A DNA stretch of 64,000 bases from Seriola aureovittata (Eukaryota; Chordata; Actinopteri; Carangiformes; Carangidae), in NCBI RefSeq assembly GCF_021018895.1, contig NC_079376.1:24576001-24640000 (forward strand), written 5' to 3'. Numbering within the stretch: the stretch's first letter is position 1; the number at the start of each line of letters is the position of its first letter. Under the pieces are notes generated by a model. That model was given only the letters and a program-made list of their open reading frames with translations. It ran no database searches and was not told where the DNA came from. Of this stretch, positions 45,739 to 54,400 are shown piece after piece. The position numbers and the translations under genes are program-made.

Positions 45739-45811
45739 GGGGAATTAGTTCAAATGGTAGAGCGCTCGCTTAGCATGCGAGAGGTAGTGGGATCGACGCC
45801 CACATTCTCCA
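45739..45811 (+). tRNA. tRNA-Ala-AGC: tRNA-Ala(AGC), second position, D-stem wobble, unit 13
   Basis: Full-length, CTCGC stem with GTTC D-stem variant, as at 43910. Confidence 0.9.
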
Positions 45812-46261
45812 GTAAACCTCTATTCTTGAAGACGAGGCATCGTGTGCAAAGCAGTCAGTCTTTACACACCAGCCCAGTGGACAAATAAGTGAGTACTCTG
45901 GTCCAAAGGAGTCAATGAACTGTCATCCTGAAGTCCACATTGACGAATACATTGATGGGTTTGACTGCTTATCATGCACCAAAACACTGCTCAGCCATTA
46001 AGTTATTCTGTGACCAAGTTTGGCAAATACGTCTATTTGATTAGATGCTTATAAGACATTGAAACACTGCACAGGATTAATGCGACTCCTAGACAGAATT
46101 ATACAACTCTGGAAATGTATTGTTGCGGCAATTCCACAACGTTTCCACAACGTTTCCATGTCAACAAGAGCAGATTCTATCCCAAATGTTCTCCCAATTT
46201 ATCCGCTGTGAGGTGTACTTGGAAAGAACTTGGTCAAACTAAGGAGCGCCATTACTTCACA

Positions 46262-46334
46262 GGGGAATTAGCTCAAATGGTAGAGCGCTTGCTTCGCATG
46301 TGAGAGGTAGTGGGATCGACGCCCACATTCTCCA
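46262..46334 (+). tRNA. tRNA-Ala-CGC: tRNA-Ala(CGC), third position, unit 13
   Basis: Full-length, anticodon CGC with GTGAG stem. Confidence 0.9.
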
Positions 46335-47033
46335 GTAAACCTCTATTCTTGATGAGGCATCGTGTGCAAAGCAGTGAGTCTTTACACACCAGCCCAGTGG
46401 ACAAATAAGTGAGTATTCAGGTCCAAAGGAGTCAATGAACTGTCAACCTGAAGTCCACATTGACAAATACGTTGACGGGTTTGACTGCTTATCAGGCACC
46501 AAAACACTGCTCAGCCTTTATGTTATTCTGTGACCAAGTTTGGCAAATACATCTATGTGATTGGATGCTTATAAGACATTGAAACACTGTACAGGATTAA
46601 TGCGACTCCTGGACAGAATTATACAACTGTGGAAATGTATTGTTGCGGCAATCCGCTTGGCGTTTCCTATGCGGATTGATAGTTAACATCATAAATATGC
46701 TATTCTCACTTCATTTAGCTCCAAAAAACAAGTGCACCTGTCTTCAAGGAAGTTGTTTGAAAACCTAGTTAAGATTACTTGTCGGTTTGCAGGGTGAAAA
46801 ATTCTACACCTGTAGTCACCGGTGCTGAAGATGTGATTCTCCTGTAATTGATGAGGGCAGCATAATAACACTACAAGCCTTCTAGTCTGACAGACTAAAT
46901 TTAATAGGCATAAGGTCTAAATTAAGCTCTCAAATGTCCACCCACCTACGTTAAAACCCGAGGCGTTTACCTGGACACGCCCCTGAGTTGATGACCCGGA
47001 CCGGCGTTTTCTTTTGAAGTTTATTTGCAAGAG

Positions 47034-47115
47034 GACGAGGTGGCCGAGTGGTTAAGGCGATGGACTGCTAATCCATTGTGCTCTGCACGCATGGGTTCGA
47101 ATCCCATCCTCGTCG
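47034..47115 (+). tRNA. tRNA-Ser-GCT: tRNA-Ser(GCT), unit 14, terminator lost
   Basis: Canonical body; flank type b (GGGATAGTCTTCTTTAG) without a TTTT run, as at 43396. Confidence 0.95.
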
Positions 47116-47244
47116 GGATAGTCTTCTTTAGTCCACAATGTTTCCATGTCAACAATAGTAGATTCTATCCCAAATGTTCTCCCCATTTATCTGCTGTGAC
47201 ATGCACTTGGAAAGAACTTGGTAAAACTAAGGAGCTACTTCACA

Positions 47245-47317
47245 GGGGAATTAGCTCAAATGGTATAGCGCTTGCTTAGCATGCGAGAGGTAGTGGGATC
47301 GACGCCCACATTCTCCA
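47245..47317 (+). tRNA. tRNA-Ala-AGC: tRNA-Ala(AGC)-like, D-stem mutation, unit 14
   Basis: Same GGTATAGCG D-stem break as at 43607, again following a Ser gene without a terminator. Confidence 0.75.
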
Positions 47318-47547
47318 GTAGACTTCTATTCTTGGAGACGAGGCATCATGTGCAAAGCAGCGAGTCTTTACACACACAGCCCACGTGAGTATTCAGATCC
47401 AAAGAAGTCAATGAAATATCATCCTGAAGTCCACATTGACGAATTCATTAATGGGTTTTATTGTTTATCACGCACCAAAACTCTGCTCAGCCTTTATGGT
47501 TTTCTGTGACTAAGTTTGGCAAATACGTCTATGTGTTTGGCAGCACA

Positions 47548-47620
47548 GGGGAATTAGCTCAAATGGTAGAGCGCTCGCTTAGCATGCGAGAGGTAGTGGG
47601 ATCGACGCCCACATTCTCCA
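47548..47620 (+). tRNA. tRNA-Ala-AGC: tRNA-Ala(AGC), second position, unit 14
   Basis: Full-length, CTCGC stem, normal GCTC D-stem. Its 5' flank reads GCAGCACA instead of GCGGCACA. Confidence 0.95.
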
Positions 47621-48070
47621 GTAAACCTCTATTCTTGAAGACGAGGCATCGTGTGCAAGGCAGTCAGTCTGTACACACCAGCCCAGTGGACAAATAAGTG
47701 AGTATTCAGGTCCAAAGGAGTCAATGAACTGTCATCCTGAAGTCCACATTGAGAAATACTTTGACGGGTTTGACTGCTTATCATGCACCAAAACACTGCT
47801 CAGCCATTAAGTTATTCTGTGACCAAGTTTGGCAAATACGTCTATTTGATTAGATGCTTATAAGACATTGAAACACTGCACAGGATTAATGCGACTCCTA
47901 GACAGAATTATACAACTCTGGAAATGTATTGTTGCGGCAATTCCACAACGTTTCCACAACGTTTCCATGTCAACAAGAGCAGATTCTATCCCAAATGTTC
48001 TCCCAATTTATCCGCTGTGAGATGTACTTGGAAAGAACTTGGTCAAACTAAGGAGCGTCATTACTTCACA

Positions 48071-48143
48071 GGGGAATTAGCTCAAATGGTAGAGCGCTTG
48101 CTTCGCATGTGAGAGGTAGTGGGATCGACGCCCACATTCTCCA
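48071..48143 (+). tRNA. tRNA-Ala-CGC: tRNA-Ala(CGC), third position, unit 14
   Basis: Full-length, anticodon CGC with GTGAG stem. Confidence 0.9.
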
Positions 48144-48842
48144 GTAAACCTCTGTTCTTGATGAGGCATCGTGTGCAAAGCAGTGAGTCTTTACACACCA
48201 GCCCAGTGGACAAATAAGTGAGTATTCAGGTCCAAAGGAGTCAATGAACTGTCAACCTGAAGTCCACATTGACAAATACGTTGACGGGTTTGACTGCTTA
48301 TCAGGCACCAAAACACTGCTCAGCCTTTATGTTATTCTGTGACCAAGTTTGGCAAATACATCTATGTGATTGGATGCTTATAAGACATTGAAACACTGTA
48401 CAGGATTAATGCGACTCCTGGACAGAATTATACAACTGTGGAAATGTATTGTTGCGGCAATCCGCTTGGCGTTTCCTATGCGGATTGATAGTTAACATCA
48501 TAAATATGCTATTCTCACTTCATTTAGCTCCAAAAAACAAGTGCACCTGTCTTCAAGGAAGTTGTTTCAAAACCTAGTTAAGATTACTTGTCGGTTTGCA
48601 GGGTGAAAAATTCTACACCTGTAGTCACCGGTGCTGAAGATGTGATTCTCCTGTAATTGATGAGGGCAGCATAATAACACTACAAGCCTTCTAGTCTGAC
48701 AGACTAAATTTAATAGGCATAAGGGCTAAATTAAGCTCTCTAATGTCCCCCCACCTACGTTAAAACCCGAGGCGTTTACCTGGACACGCCCCTGAGTTCA
48801 TGACCCGGACCGGCGTTTTCTTTTGAAAGTTATTTGCAAGAG

Positions 48843-48924
48843 GACGAGGTGGCCGAGTGGTTAAGGCGATGGACTGCTAATCCATTGTGCTCTGCACGCA
48901 TGGGTTCGAATCCCATCCTCGTCG
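48843..48924 (+). tRNA. tRNA-Ser-GCT: tRNA-Ser(GCT), unit 15
   Basis: Canonical; GGGATAGAGTTTTC terminator flank like units 1, 5 and 9. Last Ser gene of the array. Confidence 0.97.
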
Positions 48925-49055
48925 GGATAGAGTTTTCTTTAGTCCACAATGTTTCCATGTCAACAATAGTAGATTCTATCCCAAATGTTCTCCCCATTTG
49001 TCTGCTGTGACATGTACTTGGAAAGAACTTGGTAAAACTAAGGAGCTACTTCACA

Positions 49056-49128
49056 GGGGAATTAGCTCAAATGGTAGAGCGCTTGCTTAGCATGCGAGAG
49101 GTAGTGGGATCGACGCCCACATTCTCCA
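49056..49128 (+). tRNA. tRNA-Ala-AGC: tRNA-Ala(AGC), first position, unit 15
   Basis: Full-length, CTTGC stem. Confidence 0.95.
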
Positions 49129-49358
49129 GTAGACTTCTATTCTTGGAGACGAGGCATCATGTGCAAAGCAGCGAGTCTTTACACACACAGCCCACGTGAG
49201 TATTCAGATCCAAAGAAGTCAATGAAATGTCATCCTGAAGTCCACATTGACGAATTCATTAATGGGTTTTATTGTTTATCACGCACCAAAACTCTGCTCA
49301 GCCTTTATGGTATTCTGTGACTAAGTTTGGAAAATACGTCTACGTGTTTGGCGGCACA

Positions 49359-49425
49359 TTAGCTCAAATGGTAGAGCGCTCGCTTAGCATGCGAGAGGTA
49401 GTGGGATCGACGCCCACATTCTCCA
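49359..49425 (+). pseudogene. tRNA-Ala(AGC) pseudogene, 5' acceptor lost
   Basis: Six nucleotides (GGGGAA) are deleted, so the flank GCGGCACA runs directly into TTAGCTC. The rest, including the CTCGC stem, AGC anticodon and T-arm, is unchanged. It occupies the second position 303 nt after the previous Ala start. Confidence 0.88.
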
Positions 49426-49875
49426 GTAAACCTCTATTCTTGAAGACGAGGCATCGTGTGCAAGGCAGTCAGTCTTTACACACCAGCCCAGTGGACAAAT
49501 AAGTGAGCACTCTGGTCCAAAGGAGTCAATGAACTGTCATCCTGAAGTCCACATTGACGAATACATTGATGGGTTTGACTGCTTATCATGCACCAAAACA
49601 CTGCTCAGCCATTAAGTTATTCTGTGACCAAGTTTGGCAAATACGTCTATTTGATTAGATGCTTATAAGACATTGAAACACTGCACAGGATTAATGCGAC
49701 TCCTAGACAGAATTATACAACTCTGGAAATGTATTGTTGCGGCAATTCCACAACGTTTCCACAACGTTTCCATGTCAACAAGAGCAGATTCTATCCCAAA
49801 TGTTCTCCCAATTTATCCGCTGTGAGATGTACTTGGAAAGAACTTGGTCAAACTAAGGAGCGTCATTACTTCACA

Positions 49876-49948
49876 GGGGAATTAGCTCAAATGGTAGAGC
49901 GCTTGCTTCGCATGTGAGAGGTAGTGGGATCGACGCCCACATTCTCCA
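49876..49948 (+). tRNA. tRNA-Ala-CGC: tRNA-Ala(CGC), third position, unit 15
   Basis: Full-length, anticodon CGC with GTGAG stem. Last tRNA of the window; the array sequence stops about 180 nt later. Confidence 0.9.
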
Positions 49949-50130
49949 GTAAACCTCTGTTCTTGATGAGGCATCGTGTGCAAAGCAGTGAGTCTTTACA
50001 CACCAGCCCAGTGGACAAATAAGTGAGTATTCAGGTCCAAAGGAGTCAATGAACTGTCATCCTGAAGTCCACATTGACAAATACGTTGACGGGTTTGACT
50101 GCTTATCACGCACCAAAACACTGCTCAGCC

Positions 50131-50407
50131 TCTGCAGTCAGTCTGAGTAGTTTGAGACAGAATATGTTTACAGGAGTAGAGCAGCTATTTTCAGGAATAA
50201 CCTAGTATATAAGTTGTGTGCATTGCAGCTGAGAGAAATCGAAAGAGAGAGATTGGTGATGTTGACATCCAGAGCAGAGAGTTAGCTAGTTAATTAGCAG
50301 TTATCATTATAGTTGTGAACATACAGTGCATGTATTTGTGTTTGTCAGTAAATAAATGCTATGACTCCTCAAGACCAAAGGTCCTGCATCTACCCTGTTC
50401 TTCACAA
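50131..50407. mobile_element. LTR-like segment at the array's right edge
   Basis: Starts at the array break and ends TCTACCCTGTTCTTCACA. It holds a possible poly-A signal (AATAAA near 50350), and GTCCTGCATCTACCCTGTTC resembles the 3' end of fish gypsy LTRs. Both ends are tentative (TGCAG...TTCACA) and no second LTR was found. Confidence 0.35.
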
Positions 50408-50859
50408 TTACCGTCCAAGGATTTGTCTGCTTGGTTTTTCTTGCCTATCATTGAAAGTTAACACATGCCATTGATTTCTACCCCTTCTGCCTCAAGCTAG
50501 GGCAGCTCTCAGCTACACTCTAGGTTGTCACTTTTTAATGTACCTTGAGTTTTCACAGAACTGAATTATCTTATTATTACCTTGGACATGGAATAACCTT
50601 CAGAAAGATGTAAAATTAGCCAAACTTATATCTACTGAAAATTTTCAGAGCATCATAATGAATGTGTTGAATGAGACATGTAATTGTTTTTGTTGAGAGG
50701 CCATTGAGTTCCAATTACTGCAGATATGCAGATACTTTATCTGTCCCCTAGATAGATACTTTATTTGTCCTCTAGAGGATATATTTTTATATATATTCCC
50801 TAGGGGACAAATAAAGTATCTATGTATCTGAAGCAATTTGAATATATATATATGTATAT
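50408..50859. other. Intergenic, with an imperfect inverted repeat at 50750-50822
   Basis: AGATACTTTATTTGTCCTCT (about 50752-50771) is inverted as AGGGGACAAATAAAGTATCT (about 50802-50821), around an AT-rich loop. A related AGATACTTTATCTGTCCCCT lies just upstream (50730-50750). The word resembles the short tails of fish LINE-mobilised elements. No gene. Confidence 0.5.
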
Positions 50860-51445
50860 CAGTGGCGGCTGCTGGTCTTATAAGGAGGGTAGCTCATTTT
50901 CAGCCTACATCATAAAATGTGTAGGGTAAGGGTTAGTCAGTAACGTCTCCAAATCAACTCCGAACAACGGAATGAAAAACTTGAAAACTGCTCCGGTCGA
51001 TGCTTATACTTCAAGATCGCTGATTCGCTCATTTCGCTGTCAATCAAAAAGGGACTCAGCCTCAGACAGATCATCCAATCATCATGCAGCAGCCGAGCGG
51101 ACAGCCCACTGTCCCATAGACCCCCAGAGACGCTGAGCGTCCGATGGGCGGGACAAAGCCCAGCATTTATCCAATGACCGTCTAGTTTCGCTGCAGTGGA
51201 ACAACCCACTCTCTGCTTCCCCATTGAAGTCAGGAGACGCTCGGCGTCTACACTGTGTAAAGCTCTGTGACGCTGCGGGGATGAAGGAGAAGAAGTTACC
51301 TGTGATAAGCAGCTGATTCTGAACAAAAGATGAATGTGTTCTAGCGCATATTTAGTCAATGATATGTTCACACAACAGTACATATTTGACCACTTATTTT
51401 GTTGACATTTTAGGGGAAGCTGAGCTTCCCTTGCAATCGCCACTG
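50860..51445. mobile_element. hAT-like MITE (about 586 bp)
   Basis: Terminal inverted repeats CAGTGGCGG at the start and TCGCCACTG at the end match over 8 of 9 bases and have the CAGTGGCG start typical of hAT-superfamily elements. The insertion is in TATA-rich DNA (TGTATAT before, ATATATA after), so a target duplication is plausible but not certain. A minus-strand frame (50937-51443) spans most of it, but I recognise no transposase domain, so I read it as a non-autonomous element. Confidence 0.55.
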
Positions 51446-54400
51446 ATATATATAAAACACCCTAATGCTATCTTGGCCAGGTTTCTTTCTATTGCAGTGG
51501 GACTTTTTGGGGCTATGTAAATAAAGTTGAATTGAAAAACTCAGGACGTGATGAAGGGTTTATTTGGATCAAATAGCTTGTGAAAGGTACAGAAGTAAGT
51601 AGGCTGACACTGTTATTTTAATGTGTCAGATCCCACTACACTGAACACATCAGCAGCCTCTGCAATTAATAACATTTTCTTCTGACTGCCCACACGGCTG
51701 CCATCAGAGGCCTTAACAAACTCATTTCCTTAACGACCTGCCTTCCTCCAACATTTTTTGAACATAATAGGAGCCAATTATGTCCCGGCATTAATATTCA
51801 TCAGCAAGCATTCCACCTTATTAAGCATTAGGAGTAAACAAACTGTTCGGGATCATTAGAGTTGAAATGTAAAGACAAAAGGTGGTGGGCGGGCGGCGGA
51901 GGAGGTCTCTCAGAGGCCAGAGGGAAGCGTGTGAGTCTGTTGCAGCTGCTGATAAAGACTGAGCCCCAGCTAAGTGGATTAATTATTAAAAATGCTGCTT
52001 GGCTCTGTTGTGATTCAGCAGACATTAAGATCTTTATTACCTGCAGTAAATCACAAGAGGTGTATGCAGACTGGTGCTTTTCATTAATAACGTATAAATA
52101 TGACACAGTAATGTCTGGGAAGAGTCATCATTCAACAACTCGACACTAAGATCACAAAATTCAACAAAATGGAGGCAACTTGTATTTGCAGAGCTTCCAC
52201 TACTTTGATTCTTAAAAACAACTGAACATTGTAATGGTTTGTTGACTTTCTCCATAGACTAGAATTGTTTGATTCCTTCCCTGTGGATGTAATTACATGG
52301 TTCATAATCCAGACCCTGCACGCTACACTTGTTCCCACCTCACAAACATGTTCTCTGTACCTTGATCATTTTTGGATGCTGATCTAATTATCTACCACAG
52401 AGCATCATTTTTAAAAGCGCGCTCTTTGAAATATTGTATCGTTTATGTATCAGTCAAATACAATTTGATGGCAAAGCGTCGTCGTTGCCACAAACGTTCG
52501 ATCATTTTTGTGTTAAATTCAACTTTTATTAACTTTAAACCATGAACATTTTGTCTGGTTTTACACTTAAAACATAAACTTGATAGTTTAGTCATCAAAA
52601 GAGTAGTTGACAAAAAGTTGTTTTGAATGTTTTAGTTTAGTTTTATTGAAGAGCAATATCAAAGTTCAGAAAACTGCTTTCAAATAATAGCCAGGTGATT
52701 TTAAGCCAAGAGAAGTGGTGCTAGAAGTTAGAGTCAGTGAGCGTGTCTTGTCATGTTATTCATTCAAGAAATATATGCAGACATGAATGAATGGAACATA
52801 CTCTCTTTACAACAATCTAATGAGAGGATTTACATTTCTAACTCCACAAATTAAAGGAAGTTATCTAAAGCAATTTAGCTGTCTAGACTACTCACTTTTC
52901 CGTTAGGCTAAACCTCCAGTAAGTTAGAAGTAGAAGTAATGCTACGTTATTGAACAGCTGAACCTAAACTTTACCCCATTTGTATGGTGCGCCTTCAGGT
53001 TTGTAGTTGACTGTTCTCTCAGGTTATGAACAAAGTAAAACAGGCTGCAGTTCGGCACGTATGGGAAGCGCCAAGGGCAACGACTCTAAACCAGACCTGG
53101 TATCAGCAGCAGCTGAGTCCAGTATGCAGGGTTTGTAGTACTGAAAGGTCTCAAAAGCGAGGGCATATAGTTGCAGTAAGCCTACAAAATCCAGAAGCCT
53201 GGTACTGCGGATGGGGTGTGTCATGTATAGGTTCCGCTTCAAGATCGCAGAGGACATCATACCAATGATCCAAGGGAAGGGGTGAAGACATTGGGAAAGG
53301 GATACAGTAGACTGTGAAGGAGATGCTCAGTAAAAATGAGACCTGGCAAATATAAGGCTTGGGGATATTAACACAGAGGTACTAATTTGCACTGTTGAGG
53401 GGCTGGAGAGGAAGATGATGAAGATGAAGAGATGGCAGGGCATCCCGAGAAGCTTCTGCTACATTGGCCTCTACAACACAGGCAGCAAGTTGCTGATGCC
53501 AGCAACATCTGTAGTCACAGAGTATAAGGCAACAAAAACACAGCAGGCCATGATACTGCAAGACAGAAGGCAAAAGTGCAGGCAAACAGCTGGTTCCTGG
53601 AGGCAGTCTGTACTAATGTGAATAATATTTGTATCGCACTTTCAAAAATACCAGTAGAAAAGATTTTGTTCAGTTCGGCCAGCAGTAATAGCAAACTTCC
53701 AGAAAAGGAATAATGGTTTTGTTCTTTTCATGGAATTTACTGACAATAAGAAAAGCACAGAAATAACGGTAGTCTCATCCTTTAAAATTCATCACAGGAA
53801 ATAAGTGATATAATAGTGATGTTAGAAGAAAGATCAGGCATCACAACCATCAACAGGAGCCACTGGGGGTTTTGAGCTGTCATACCCAGTTTCATGGCAG
53901 TATGGCCAGCTGTTGTGATTTCTTGCTTCAGAACCAACCAAAGAATATCAATATTCTAATGTGTCACCAGAACACGGGCAGAAAACTATAAACTTTTCTT
54001 TTATCCTTAATATCCAGTTTGATTTTCTCATATTGTTTGATTTCACCTCCGGTAAATACATCGACTTGGATTATTACCAAATCAAGCAAAGCCAGCGTTT
54101 AACAGCAAAGACCTTCTCATTTGCAGAGTGATGCCACTCAATCCTCAGCGGTCATATCTCATGATGATTGAATCCAGTGTATGACTCTTCAAGTGAAACC
54201 TACTGTATGGGATTTATCTGAGCGGAGTCAGATAGGAAAACGTTGTTCTGGGGGGAGAAATGAAGGGGGCTGGGGGTTAATGGGCAATTTCTTTAATGAG
54301 AAAGATGATGATATGCAGAACTGAGATAATGATCTGAAAATGGACAGTTCAAGGAGCGGCCAGACAGAGATACACTGACAGCATGAAGGAAACAATGAAG

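Larger units (their letters stand above)
24546..50130 (+). repeat. Tandem tRNA-Ser(GCT)/tRNA-Ala array, about 25.6 kb
   Basis: Fifteen units each start with a tRNA-Ser gene (starts 25113, 26917, 28415, 29864, 31313, 33117, 34918, 36416, 37865, 39391, 41221, 43396, 45223, 47034, 48843). The distances between starts are 1804, 1498, 1449, 1449, 1804, 1801, 1498, 1449, 1526, 1830, 2175, 1827, 1811 and 1809. Each unit carries one to three tRNA-Ala genes. A spacer module beginning TATGCGGATTGATAG occurs 12 times: 26551, 28049, 32751, 34552, 36050, 39010, 40840, 42139, 43030, 44842, 46668 and 48477. A Penelope-like module replaces it in the units starting 28415, 29864 and 36416. The left edge joins the gypsy remnant. 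The right edge breaks at CTCAGCC, before TCTGCAGTC (about 50130). Short frames repeated through the array are translations of tRNA genes and spacer, not proteins. Confidence 0.95.

Noticed and set aside
25046..49917. Dozens of repeated 60-119-codon frames across the array (both strands)
   Set aside because: They translate tRNA-Ser, tRNA-Ala and spacer sequence, recur only because the unit recurs, and have no domain.
49876..49948. CGC anticodon read as a mis-assigned (mischarging) tRNA
   Set aside because: CGC still reads an alanine codon (GCG) and the G3-U70 identity pair is present, so no change of amino acid is implied.
24546..50130. Regular spaced repeats resembling a CRISPR-like array
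   Set aside because: Repeat elements are 73 and 82-nt tRNA genes with conserved, not unique, spacers, and the context is eukaryotic.
53024..53621. Pair of + frames as a possible gene
   Set aside because: No recognisable family, no splice sites consistent with joining them, and antisense frames are equally long.
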